64,000 nucleotides of DNA from contig NZ_JBHSBU010000001.1 in NCBI RefSeq assembly GCF_042650885.1, positions 1,612,001 to 1,676,000 of the forward strand, read 5' to 3'. Positions 43,807 to 54,342 of the stretch are shown piece after piece. This stretch comes from Chitinimonas_A lacunae (GTDB lineage: Bacteria; Pseudomonadota; Gammaproteobacteria; Burkholderiales; Chitinimonadaceae). Both the position numbers and the translations under genes were made by a program. Position 1 is the first letter of the stretch. Every line of letters begins with the position of its first letter. A model generated the notes under the pieces. The model did no database searches. It had not been told where the DNA came from and saw nothing but the letters and a program-made list of their open reading frames with translations.

Positions 43807-43854
43807 ACACAAGATGTAGTGTTTTGCTTCTTCAACAAACACAAAATCTAGGGT
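43807..43854. promoter_or_regulatory. Paired NrdR boxes upstream of nrdA
   Basis: ACACAAGATGTAGTGT (43807-43822) and ACACAAAATCTAGGGT (43839-43854) are 16 bp apart, so they start 32 bp apart. This is the usual spacing for two tetramer-bound NrdR boxes (consensus ACAC-AxATAT-x-GTGT-like). NrdR represses ribonucleotide reductase genes when dATP is high. The boxes directly follow the DnaA boxes. Confidence 0.8.
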
Positions 43855-44028
43855 TTCCCTGACCTAGCGAGCTGGCTATACTTCGCCTCGTTCAGCTACA
43901 CAGCTACACCCACTTTCAACCCCCGACATCCGAATTACCCGTTCTCCGTAAGCCGGCGATCACAGCAGGCGACGAAGGCTGCCTATCGCCAGGCGGTTTA
44001 GATAAACGAATACAGAGACCCCGCTCCT

Positions 44029-46911
<2,883 letters not shown>

Positions 46912-47188
46912 GAACGTAGCAAGGCCCTTAATTACTATCCTCTGATGACTGGTAGCTCAATGCAGCTATCAGTCATGCTCCGAAGCCCAAGCGATGGCAG
47001 GAGAGTTAATGAAGAGGATAGAGGGCTCAGGCAGTCGCGACTGAGTACTGGTGCGACTGCCGATGCCGCCGTCCCGATCGGGCGGACGGACTATCGAAGG
47101 CGTCCGACACGGCGATGCCGGACGATTTCGACGCCGAATTCATCAAGTAAGCAAGATTTATCAGCAATTTCGCAAGACAGGAGCCGCC
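46912..47188 (+). ncRNA. Structured nrdA-nrdB intergenic RNA (candidate)
   Basis: This 277-bp spacer shows a series of strong stems. An outer stem CTATCCTCT (46935-46943) pairs with AGAGGATAG (47013-47021). It encloses a 13-bp hairpin (46945-46957 with 46964-46976, one G-T pair). Next, GGCAGTCGC (47030-47038) pairs with GCGACTGCC (47053-47061). CCGTCC (47069-47074) pairs with GGACGG (47084-47089). GGCGTC (47099-47104) pairs with GACGCC (47130-47135), with an inner alternative CGTCCG and CGGACG. No ORF with a start is present. It may set the nrdA:nrdB ratio or mRNA stability. The fold was found by eye and is not tested. Confidence 0.45.
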
Positions 47189-48316
47189 ATGCTGAACTGG
47201 GAAGACGACACCGTGCAAACTCCGCGCCCCGCCCCGCAAACCCCCGCCCAACCGGGTACCGGCGCCCACCAGGCCGGCAGCATGAACGCGGTCAACCATG
47301 GACGGGTATCGGCAGTCGACAAGCGCATCATCAACGGCCAGACCGATGTGAATCAGCTGGTCCCGTTCAAATACAAATGGGCCTGGGAAAAATATCTGGC
47401 TACCTGCGCCAACCACTGGATGCCGCAGGAAGTGAACATGCAGCGGGACATCGAGCTGTGGAAGAATCCGAACGGCCTGACCGAAGACGAGCGTCGCATC
47501 GTCAAGCGCAATCTGGGCTTCTTTGTGACCGCCGATAGTCTGGCCGCCAACAATATCGTGCTTGGCACCTACCGCCACATCACGGCGCCCGAATGCCGTC
47601 AGTTCCTGCTGCGGCAGGCATTTGAAGAGGCCATTCATACCCACGCCTATCAATATATTGTCGAGAGTCTGGGTCTGGACGAGGCAGAAGTCTTCAATGC
47701 CTATCACGAAATCAAATCGATCCGCGACAAGGACGATTTCCTGATTCCGTTCATCGACACCCTGACCGACCCGAATTTCAAGACCGGCACCCCCGAAGCC
47801 GACCAGCAACTGCTGCGTTCGCTGATCGTGTTTGCCTGCATCATGGAAGGCATCTTCTTCTACGTCGGTTTCGTGCAGATCCTGTCGCTGGGCCGTCAGA
47901 ACAAGATGACCGGCGCGGCGGAGCAGTATCAATACATTCTGCGTGATGAGTCGATGCACTGTAATTTCGGTATCGACCTGATCAACACGATCAAGCTGGA
48001 AAACCCGCATCTTTGGAACGAAGAGTTCAAGCAAAGCTTGATCGGCCTGTTCCAGAAAGCCGTTGACCTCGAATATGCCTACGCCGAAGACACCATGCCG
48101 CGCGGCGTGCTGGGCCTGAATGCTTCGATGTTCAAGGAATACCTGCGGTTTATCTGTAACCGCCGCATGCAACAGATTGGCCTGGAGCCGCTGTTCGCTG
48201 GTGCGACCAATCCGTTCCCGTGGATGTCGGAAATGATCGATCTGAAGAAAGAGAAGAATTTCTTTGAGACGAGAGTGATTGAGTATCAGTCGGGTGGGGC
48301 GTTGAGCTGGGATTGA
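47189..48316 (+). CDS. nrdB: Class Ia ribonucleoside-diphosphate reductase beta subunit
   Basis: 375 aa. I chose ATG 47189 (MLNWEDD), the family's usual start, preceded by AGGAG; the frame is open further upstream through the folded spacer but lacks similarity. The diiron ligands and the tyrosyl radical site are kept: E-A-I-H-T-H-A-Y (Glu, His and Tyr in E115-H118-Y122 spacing), MEGIFFYVGF, and RDESMHCNFG. The aspartate ligand is in RDIELWK. It forms the radical-generating partner of NrdA. Confidence 0.96.
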   Translation: MLNWEDDTVQTPRPAPQTPAQPGTGAHQAGSMNAVNHGRVSAVDKRIINGQTDVNQLVPFKYKWAWEKYLATCANHWMPQEVNMQRDIELWKNPNGLTEDERRIVKRNLGFFVTADSLAANNIVLGTYRHITAPECRQFLLRQAFEEAIHTHAYQYIVESLGLDEAEVFNAYHEIKSIRDKDDFLIPFIDTLTDPNFKTGTPEADQQLLRSLIVFACIMEGIFFYVGFVQILSLGRQNKMTGAAEQYQYILRDESMHCNFGIDLINTIKLENPHLWNEEFKQSLIGLFQKAVDLEYAYAEDTMPRGVLGLNASMFKEYLRFICNRRMQQIGLEPLFAGATNPFPWMSEMIDLKKEKNFFETRVIEYQSGGALSWD

Positions 48317-48401
48317 AACAGAATTAGCAGACTCTCTGACGATAATTTCTGCGTCTTGTGCACTTGACAATACAACCATTCAGGTTGTGAAGTGAAAAGC
48401 T

Positions 48402-48432
48402 AAAAACGGCCCCATCATTGGGGCCGTTTTTT
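48402..48432 (+). terminator. nrdAB terminator
   Basis: AAAAACGGCCCC, loop ATCATT, GGGGCCGTTTTT forms a 12-bp stem with a T-run, 86 bp after nrdB. Confidence 0.9.
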
Positions 48433-48855
48433 ATTGCGACTGACAATACGACGAGCTTAGATCCTGTTATGCACTTCTATTGTAAGCCGCGTCCAGCCTA
48501 GCTTTGCGATCGATTTTTAGCTTCGTGGGGATGTAGCACTTTTCATGTATTTCACTCTTCCTCTCTGCTGGATACAAGAGGTGCTCCCTTGTAAATATTT
48601 AGTACATAACACCCTCTAGAAGAGAGATTGTCGGGGCAATTGTGTCATATGATTTTACTAGTGATGTATCCGCTTCCAGCTGGTTTAATGATATATAAAA
48701 GATTCGAATTAAATAAAAATCTGCCATGGTCAACGACGGATGAATATTTTCAATGTCAAATCCTCTCCCCGATAGATGGACGGTAATGAAAGAAGCTTTG
48801 AGAAAGGCTTTTGGTTTTTCTCTCGCTAAAGCTATATCAAGCTGGCGCAAAAAAA

Positions 48856-48885
48856 ACGAGACGGCGGGCGAACCCGCCGTCTCGT
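48856..48885 (-). terminator. slyD-side terminator
   Basis: ACGAGACGGCGGG, loop CGAA, CCCGCCGTCTCGT is a perfect 13-bp stem flanked by an A-run on the left, which is a T-run for leftward transcription. It lies 15 bp after the slyD stop. Confidence 0.9.
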
Positions 48886-48900
48886 CTTTTCGTGTACGAC

Positions 48901-49389
48901 TTAGTGGTGGTGATGACCGTCCGGGCCGTGGGCGTGGCCGTGGGCCAGCTCTTCGTCCGAGGCCTTGCGCACGTCGGCGACGGTGGCAACGAAGCGCACG
49001 GTCTTGCCGGCCAGCGGGTGGTTGCCGTCGATCTCGGCCTTGCCATCGGCGATCTGGGTGACGGTGAACAGCATGTATTCACCGGTTTCCGGATCGTCGG
49101 CCTCGAACATCATGCCGACCTCGACTTCTTCGGGGAAGGCATCGAGCGGCTCGATACGGACCAGCGAAGCGTCGTATTCGCCAAAAGCGTCATCGGGTTC
49201 CATGGTGACGTCGATCTTGTCGCCGACCTTCTTGCCGTGGAGTGCCTCCTCGACCGTCGGGAAGATGCCGTCATAGCCGCCATGCAGATAGACCATCGGC
49301 GCATCTTGAGGCGTCTGGTCGAGCAGTTCACCGCTGACATCGAACATCTCGTAATTGAGCGACACGACGGTATTCTTGATGATTTCCAT
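48901..49389 (-). CDS. slyD: FKBP-type prolyl isomerase and metallochaperone SlyD
   Basis: 162 aa. The FKBP core (VVSLNYEMFDVSGELLDQT, FPTVEEALHGKKVGDKIDV) contains the inserted IF chaperone domain (EPDDAFGEYDASLV...GEYMLFTV). The histidine-rich tail HGHAHGPDGHHHH binds nickel in SlyD. It works in the cytoplasm in protein folding and nickel supply. It lies 30 bp downstream of the peroxiredoxin gene and is probably co-transcribed with it. Confidence 0.94.
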   Translation of the reverse strand: MEIIKNTVVSLNYEMFDVSGELLDQTPQDAPMVYLHGGYDGIFPTVEEALHGKKVGDKIDVTMEPDDAFGEYDASLVRIEPLDAFPEEVEVGMMFEADDPETGEYMLFTVTQIADGKAEIDGNHPLAGKTVRFVATVADVRKASDEELAHGHAHGPDGHHHH

Positions 49390-49419
49390 GAGGGGAGATT
49401 CCTGTTTTGTAATGGGCGC

Positions 49420-49890
49420 TCACGCGCCTAGTTGCTGAATAAGACGGAGGACCTCCGCCGCGTGTCCGCGCGGGCTGACGTGGTAAAGCGCATGGCGGAC
49501 GAGACCGTCGCGATCGACGACGAAAGTCGAGCGGATCGTGCCCAATTTTATCATGCCGTTCCGCTCCTGCTCGCGCAGCGTGTAATACCGTCGCGATGCC
49601 TCGCCTTCGCCATCGGACAACAGGCGCACCTGCAAGCCATGTTTGTCGCGAAATTCCTCGTGGCAAAGCGGATCGTCGAGGCTGACGCCCAGGATGACGC
49701 TGCCGGCACGGTGGAACTTGTCGGCCAGCTCGGAGAACTCGATGGCCTCGACCGTGCAGCCTGGATCGTCGTCACGGTGATAGAAGTAAAGTACGACATG
49801 CTTGTCGCCGCGATAGTCCGATAGTCGCACCATTTCCATGGTGGCATCGGGCAGTTCGAAATCGGGGGCGGCTACTCCAGGAGACAGCAT
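49420..49890 (-). CDS. bcp: Bcp-type peroxiredoxin (single-cysteine active site)
   Basis: 156 aa from ATG 49890, which has a GGGAGGAAA site; the frame is open to 49926. Thioredoxin-fold peroxiredoxin: APDFELPDAT, VVLYFYHRDDDPGCTVEAIEF with peroxidatic C45. The position five residues on, where typical Bcp/PrxQ has the resolving Cys, is Ile, so it should work as a 1-Cys enzyme or use C83 (DPLCHEEF). The motif has Asp in place of the common Thr before PGCT. It reduces hydroperoxides in the cytoplasm. Confidence 0.88.
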   Translation of the reverse strand: MLSPGVAAPDFELPDATMEMVRLSDYRGDKHVVLYFYHRDDDPGCTVEAIEFSELADKFHRAGSVILGVSLDDPLCHEEFRDKHGLQVRLLSDGEGEASRRYYTLREQERNGMIKLGTIRSTFVVDRDGLVRHALYHVSPRGHAAEVLRLIQQLGA

Positions 49891-49965
49891 GATGTTTCCT
49901 CCCTGACGGCGCACGCTCGCGGTCATGCGATAATCGGAACCGGTTTCTTCTTCCTGTATACCTCA

Positions 49966-51087
49966 ATGTCGAATCCGCCGCTGGCAGACCTGTCTCCCGC
50001 CACCTTCCTTGCCGACTACTGGCAAAAACGCCCGCTGCTGATCCGCAACGCCGTCGAACGCTTCGATTGGCTGCCCGACCTCGCCGAGTTGATCACGCTG
50101 GCCGGCCGCGATGAGGTCGAATCGCGGCTGGTCGAGCAACGCCAGGGCCGCTGGCGTTGTGAGAACGGACCGTTCAAGCCGGCCCGCTTCAAACGTCTGG
50201 CCGACAGTGACTGGACCGTTCTGATCCAGAACGTCAACCACCATATCCCCTTCGCTGCCGAGCTTTTGCACCGCTTCAACTTCATTCCGCAGGTGCGGCT
50301 CGACGATCTGATGATCAGCTATGCCCCGGCAGGCGGCGGCGTCGGACCGCATTTCGATTCCTACGACGTGTTCCTGCTCCAGGTCGGCGGCCGCAAGCGC
50401 TGGCGCATCTCGTCGCAGGACGATCTGGAGCTGGTCGAAGATGCCCCGCTCAAGATACTCAAACGTTTCCAATCCGAGCAGGAATGGGTGCTGGAGCACG
50501 GCGATATGCTGTATCTGCCGCCGCGTTTTGCCCATGACGGCGTGGCGCTCGAACCGGGCATGACCTGGTCGATCGGCTTTCGCGCGCCAAGTACCCAGGA
50601 GCTGGCCACTCAGTTTCTCGACTTTCTGCGCGACCGCATCAACCTCGACGGTCGCTATGCCGACCCCGATCTGCGCCCGACCGCCGAGCCGGCCCGCTTG
50701 CCCGAGGATTTCCTCGGCCGGGTATCGGCCATGCTGGCGCAGATCACCTGGGACGAAGCGCTGGTGCGTGAATTCGCCGGCTGCTATTTCAGCGAGCCTA
50801 AACCGCATGTGTTCTACGATTCGCCTGACGACCTGCCCGATGAGGACGAATTCGCCGCCGAACTGAGCGAGCGCGGGATTGTGCTCGATCTCAAGAGCGT
50901 AATGCTGTTCGACGATGAGCGCGTCTATCTCAACGGCGAAGTGCTCGATAGCGAGGCGGAAGCCCTGCCTGTACTGCGCCAGCTCGCCAACGAGCGGCAT
51001 CTGCCGCCGGCTGATTATCCCGAAGCGGTCATCGAAGTGCTCTACCAGGCTTTCGACGACGGCTATCTGCAATGGCCGGCCGACTAA
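49966..51087 (+). CDS. roxA: Ribosomal protein arginine hydroxylase RoxA/YcfD (JmjC cupin)
   Basis: 373 aa Fe(II)/2-oxoglutarate oxygenase that in E. coli hydroxylates an arginine of ribosomal protein uL16. The JmjC iron motif is H-x-D in VGPHFDSYDVFLLQVGGRKRW, with the distal His in RFAHDGVAL. The N-terminal YWQKRPLLIRNA and the C-terminal winged-helix-like region are also typical. It is divergent from the peroxiredoxin gene and 30 bp before ychJ, so the two are probably an operon. Confidence 0.93.
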   Translation: MSNPPLADLSPATFLADYWQKRPLLIRNAVERFDWLPDLAELITLAGRDEVESRLVEQRQGRWRCENGPFKPARFKRLADSDWTVLIQNVNHHIPFAAELLHRFNFIPQVRLDDLMISYAPAGGGVGPHFDSYDVFLLQVGGRKRWRISSQDDLELVEDAPLKILKRFQSEQEWVLEHGDMLYLPPRFAHDGVALEPGMTWSIGFRAPSTQELATQFLDFLRDRINLDGRYADPDLRPTAEPARLPEDFLGRVSAMLAQITWDEALVREFAGCYFSEPKPHVFYDSPDDLPDEDEFAAELSERGIVLDLKSVMLFDDERVYLNGEVLDSEAEALPVLRQLANERHLPPADYPEAVIEVLYQAFDDGYLQWPAD

Positions 51088-51117
51088 CGGCTTTTCCCTA
51101 CAGTTTTCCCTATTGCC

Positions 51118-51531
51118 ATGTCCAAGAAATTCTCGTTTCCTGTCGATTGCCCCTGTGGCAGCGGCAAACCCTACAAGCAGTGCTGCGGCCCGTTCCATTT
51201 CGGCGACGACGCCCCGCCGACGGCCGAAGCGCTGATGCGTTCGCGCTACAGCGCCTACGCCATGCGGAAAACCGATTACCTGCTCGCTACCTGGCATCCG
51301 GAAACCCGGCCACAGGAACTCGATCTGAGCAGCGACACCACCAAATGGACCGGCCTGACCATCGTCACCACCGAAGGCGGCACGCCTAACGATCTCGAAG
51401 GCACGGTCGAATTCGTCGCCCGCTACAAGATCGGCGGCCGCGCCGCCAAGCTGGCCGAAAAAAGCCGGTTTGAGCGCATCGGTGGCCGTTGGCTTTATCT
51501 TGACGGCCAGGTTGAGGGCGACGAGGAGTGA
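51118..51531 (+). CDS. ychJ: YchJ-family SEC-C zinc-motif protein
   Basis: 137 aa UPF0225 protein. The SEC-C zinc motif CPCGSGKPYKQCCGPFH is at residues 11-27, followed by the NTF2-like YchJ middle domain (PPTAEALMRSRYSAYA, YLLATWHPETRP). The usual C-terminal second SEC-C motif is absent, as in the short members. Its function is unknown. It is followed by a strong terminator. Confidence 0.9.
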   Translation: MSKKFSFPVDCPCGSGKPYKQCCGPFHFGDDAPPTAEALMRSRYSAYAMRKTDYLLATWHPETRPQELDLSSDTTKWTGLTIVTTEGGTPNDLEGTVEFVARYKIGGRAAKLAEKSRFERIGGRWLYLDGQVEGDEE

Positions 51532-51540
51532 TTCTCAGCA

Positions 51541-51564
51541 AAAAGGGCACGAAAGTGCCCTTTT
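51541..51564 (+). terminator. ychJ terminator
   Basis: AAAAGGGCAC, loop GAAA, GTGCCCTTTT with further T's, 10 bp after the ychJ stop. Confidence 0.92.
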
Positions 51565-51660
51565 TTAGATATCTCTACCAACCTTAAAAAGATTTCGCGC
51601 CTTATTTTCCAATCAACCTCTATCGTTGGTTCCCCTCTCCTTCTTTCTCCGCATCTTGCC

Positions 51661-51716
51661 GCAGCCAGCAGCCAGCAGCCAGCAGCCAGCAGCCAGCAGC
51701 CAGCAGCCAGCAGCCA
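51661..51716 (+). repeat. Heptanucleotide tandem repeat (GCAGCCA)8
   Basis: Eight perfect copies of GCAGCCA, 56 bp. On the minus strand an open frame through it reads LLAAGCW repeats from an ATG at 51731. Because 7 is not a multiple of 3, slippage would change frame or spacing. Confidence 0.97.
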
Positions 51717-51765
51717 CCTCAAAAACGGCAAGACATGAAACGATAAGTTCCTAATATTTTCCCAA

Positions 51766-51800
51766 ATAGGCCTTGCATATATTTTGCAAGATTTTTTCTA
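51766..51800. repeat. Dispersed intergenic motif (GCA-N7-TGC), most symmetric copy
   Basis: CTTGCA, N7, TGCAAG is a perfect inverted repeat, flanked by GG on the left and ATTTTTTCTATT on the right. The core is GCA 51775-51777 and TGC 51785-51787. Confidence 0.6.
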
Positions 51801-51942
51801 TTACTTATTCTCCCTTTTCCTTTTCCGCATTTCGTCGCCCAGCCTCTCCGTTGGGTCGCGCGCAAGTATCCGCTCCCTATACTGCAAACAGACTCAGCCT
51901 TATCGCCGCCCTGTGGCGGTTCATTTTCAGTGGGAGGCCGGC

Positions 51943-52737
51943 ATGTCCATCCGCTTTATCAGTCTGATTGCCGCGCTCTGTCTGGGGCCACTGCTGGCGC
52001 TGGCGGAGCCGGTTGAATTCCACGTCGCCTATGAGGACAAGGACACGCCCGACCATACCGGGACGATCGATGTACCGGCCAATAATCCGGGCATCACGGT
52101 GGAGATGCTCAATATGCTGCCAAGCCGTATCCCCGAGTTGCGGCTGGTCTATTCGCGCAAACCCTGGGCACGCTGTCTGATGGAACTGGAAGCAGGCACG
52201 GCGGACGCCGTGTTTGCCAGCAGCTTCAAGACCGAGCGGCTCAAGATCGGCGTCTATCCGATGAAGAACGGCAAGGTGGACCGGACTTACCGGATCGACA
52301 CCAAATCCTACAGCCTCTACAAACGCAAGGATTCCCAGGTGAATTGGGATGGCAGCCGGTTTGACAACGTCAGGCAGGAAATCGTCGCCATGCGCGGCTA
52401 TGCGGTCGCCGACGATCTGCGCAAGCTCGGCATTGCGGTCCATGAGGTCGATCGTTCGGAAAATGCGTTTCGGATGGTATTGAGCGGTCGGGTCGACGGC
52501 TTTGCCCAGCTGACCGAGGTGGGCGATTACACACTGAGGAAATATCCCGATCTCAATCAGGCGATTATCAAGGTCGAAGTGCCGCTGGCGGTCAAGGATT
52601 ACTACTTGCAGATCAGCCATGCCTTCTACAACCGCTATCCCGAGCTGAGCCAGACCATCTGGAAGACTCTGGCCGATATTCGCCAGGCCGAACAGGACCG
52701 GCTCAACGCCAAATACATGCCCTTCTATCAGGAATAG
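51943..52737 (+). CDS. Periplasmic amino-acid-type solute-binding protein
   Basis: 264 aa from ATG 51943 with a GGGAGG site; the frame is open from 51784 but without a start that makes sense. A signal peptide (MSIRFISLIAALCLGPLLALA-EP) leads to a type 2 periplasmic-binding (SBP_bac_3-like) fold: PGITVEMLNMLPSRIPEL, PWARCLMELEAGTADAVFASSF, GYAVADDLRKLGIAVHEVDRSENAFRMVLSGRVDGFA. No ABC permease or ATPase is adjacent, so it may serve as a sensor or lone binding protein, as is common for this family in Betaproteobacteria. Confidence 0.87.
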   Translation: MSIRFISLIAALCLGPLLALAEPVEFHVAYEDKDTPDHTGTIDVPANNPGITVEMLNMLPSRIPELRLVYSRKPWARCLMELEAGTADAVFASSFKTERLKIGVYPMKNGKVDRTYRIDTKSYSLYKRKDSQVNWDGSRFDNVRQEIVAMRGYAVADDLRKLGIAVHEVDRSENAFRMVLSGRVDGFAQLTEVGDYTLRKYPDLNQAIIKVEVPLAVKDYYLQISHAFYNRYPELSQTIWKTLADIRQAEQDRLNAKYMPFYQE

Positions 52738-52811
52738 CCAGGGCTTTCATTTCCTGGTCCAAAGACGCAGCTATCGCTACGTGGCCGAGGGTCGGAAACC
52801 GTCAGGGGTTT

Positions 52812-54053
52812 GTGGCTGTCGGACAGACGATGACGCCCTGGGAACTGAACACCGACCTCTCCTGCCCACCCATCATCACCCGGGCGCTGGCGCTGATCGA
52901 GGCTGGCGCGCCCGATGGTGCCAGCGTGGCCGGGCGGCTGGGCGTGGACGAGCATTCCTTGCAGCACCTGTTCACCGCTCAGGTCGGCACGCCCATGGAG
53001 GCAGTGGCGACCATGCACCGGCTTTCACTGGCGCGGCAGCTACTCGACGCGACTTCCCTGTCGCTGGTCGATCTTGCCGATGTCGCCGGTTTCAGCAGTC
53101 TTCAGCACTTCAACGAAGCCTTCCAGACCATATTCAAGCACCCGCCCGGCAGCCGCAGATCTGACCGTTCAGGCGAAACGGGCCGTCTCCACGAGATCCG
53201 CCTGCTGCTGCCCTACCAACCGCCCTATGACTGGCCAGCCATGCTGACCTTTCTCCGTGCCCGTGCCATTTCGGGCATCGAAACGGTCGTCAATGGCGTC
53301 TACCAGCGCAGCTTCGACCTCCAGGGCGTGACCGGTGCGCTCAGTGTCGAGCCGGGCGCGACCGACGCACTGCAGGTCACGATACGCAGCGCCGCCCGCC
53401 CGCCTTTATTGCAGCTGCTTGCCCGGGTCAGGGCGCAGTTCGATCTGGCGGCCGATCCGCAGCGCATCGCCAGCCAACTGGGGCGGCATGCGCTGTTGGC
53501 GCCGCTGATTCAGGCCCGTCCCGGCTTGCGTCTGCCCGGATCATGGGACGGTTTCGAGCTGGCGGTGCGGGCAGTGCTCAACCAGCAGATCACTACAGCC
53601 GGTGCCATCCGGATCGCCGGCAAGCTGGTGCAACAGTTCGGTACGCCCGTGGCCGAGCCGCTGGCGCCTGGGCTGACCCATCTCTTCCCGACCGCAACGC
53701 GTCTGGCGGAAGCGGAGCTGAGCGCGCTCGGTTTACCCGGCGCCCGGCGCGCCGCGCTCAAGGGCGTGGCTGGGTTACTGGCCGCGCAGCCTGAATTGCT
53801 CGCCCTTCATGCCGAGCGGGAATCGGCGTTGGCGGCACTGCGGGCGATCCCGGGGATTGGCGACTGGACCGCGCAATACATTGCCTTGCGCGGCTTGCGC
53901 GATACCGATGCATTTCCGGCAGGCGACGTGGTGTTGCGGAAAGCCTTGAGTCGTCTTACCGGCATCGAATGTGATCAACGACAGGCCAAAGCGTTCGCCG
54001 AGGCTTGGCGGCCGTCGCGCGGTTATGCGGCGCAGTATTTGTGGGGGCTATGA
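52812..54053 (+). CDS. alkA: AraC-like HTH fused to AlkA-type DNA-3-methyladenine glycosylase
   Basis: 413 aa from GTG 52812 (AGGGG upstream); ATG 52830 is an alternative. Residues about 18-110 form an AraC-type helix-turn-helix (SVAGRLGVDEHSLQHLFTAQVG, VDLADVAGFSSLQHFNEAFQ). Next come an AlkA N-terminal domain (IRLLLPYQPPYDWPAMLTFLRARAI) and the HhH-GPD glycosylase domain (VLNQQITTAGAIRIAGKLV, IPGIGDWTAQYIALRGL) with catalytic D372 in FPAGDVV. This is the Ada-AlkA layout minus the Ada Cys4 zinc/methyl-acceptor domain, so alkylation sensing by Ada cysteines is lost. It excises alkylated bases. Confidence 0.9.
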   Translation: MAVGQTMTPWELNTDLSCPPIITRALALIEAGAPDGASVAGRLGVDEHSLQHLFTAQVGTPMEAVATMHRLSLARQLLDATSLSLVDLADVAGFSSLQHFNEAFQTIFKHPPGSRRSDRSGETGRLHEIRLLLPYQPPYDWPAMLTFLRARAISGIETVVNGVYQRSFDLQGVTGALSVEPGATDALQVTIRSAARPPLLQLLARVRAQFDLAADPQRIASQLGRHALLAPLIQARPGLRLPGSWDGFELAVRAVLNQQITTAGAIRIAGKLVQQFGTPVAEPLAPGLTHLFPTATRLAEAELSALGLPGARRAALKGVAGLLAAQPELLALHAERESALAALRAIPGIGDWTAQYIALRGLRDTDAFPAGDVVLRKALSRLTGIECDQRQAKAFAEAWRPSRGYAAQYLWGL

Positions 54054-54342
54054 AGAAGAGGAAGGTGGGCTTTTGCAGTAGATTGGATAAATACTTTCAT
54101 ATTTCTTTTTTTCTATCTATCTATCTATCAAATGTTTTGCATGTTTTCTAAAAAACGGGGTTTTTCTGTCTGCCGACGACCTCCCGCCCAGAGCATCTTC
54201 CCGTCAATTCGGCATCAGGTGCGTCCAGGAGACGTGAGGCTTAGTGGCGACGCCAATCAAACGGAAATGCACCCAAGCCGCCCGCAGCATCTCCTGTTCC
54301 GCAATAGCAGACCGGGACGCCAGGCTGCGCCAACAGCCGAAG
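54054..54342. other. Convergent intergenic region
   Basis: 289 bp between the ends of the glycosylase gene and priA. It holds an AT-rich tract with a CTAT tetranucleotide repeat and the dispersed motif. No gene is supported in the right half. Confidence 0.5.
54113..54156. repeat. Dispersed intergenic motif with (CTAT)4 run
   Basis: CTAT repeats at 54113-54129 run straight into AAATGTTTTGCATG. On the minus strand this is GCA-N7-TGA followed by TAGATAGATAG, aligning with the TAGATAT part of the copy at 41742. Confidence 0.5.

Larger units (their letters stand above)
43495..44028. promoter_or_regulatory. nrdA upstream regulatory region
   Basis: 534 bp between divergent recQ and nrdA. No gene is supported. 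The part near nrdA holds two DnaA boxes and two NrdR boxes, listed separately. The rest is moderately AT-rich. Confidence 0.7.
48317..48900. other. Intergenic region between nrdB and slyD
   Basis: 584 bp. It contains a hairpin with ACAACC and GGTTGT stems (48361-48394), the nrdB terminator and, at the right end, the slyD terminator. The middle is AT-rich; a leftward 83-codon frame (48599-48850) begins with TTG, has no recognised motif and overlaps the slyD terminator region, so it is at best a remnant. Confidence 0.5.
51532..51942. other. Intergenic region with terminator, heptamer repeat and dispersed motif
   Basis: 411 bp. From left to right it has the ychJ terminator, a stretch without features, eight copies of a 7-bp repeat (51661-51716), an AT-rich tract with the dispersed motif, and the leader of the solute-binding protein gene. 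Confidence 0.7.

Noticed and set aside
47051..47188. A 46-residue N-terminal extension of NrdB
   Set aside because: The frame is open through the folded spacer, but the residues are Arg/Gly-rich without similarity, and MLNWE at 47189 is the standard start with its own ribosome-binding site.
48599..48850. A possible 83-aa leftward gene
   Set aside because: Starts with TTG, runs next to the slyD terminator and matches nothing recognised; retained only as a note on the intergenic region.
51661..51716. CRISPR-like array
   Set aside because: The repeats are 7 bp, directly abutting and without spacers; this is a simple tandem repeat.
51771..51800. Intrinsic terminator as the explanation of the dispersed motif
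   Set aside because: A few copies have a weak stem plus a T-run, but others have no stem, and the T-run is often on the wrong strand for the neighbouring genes.
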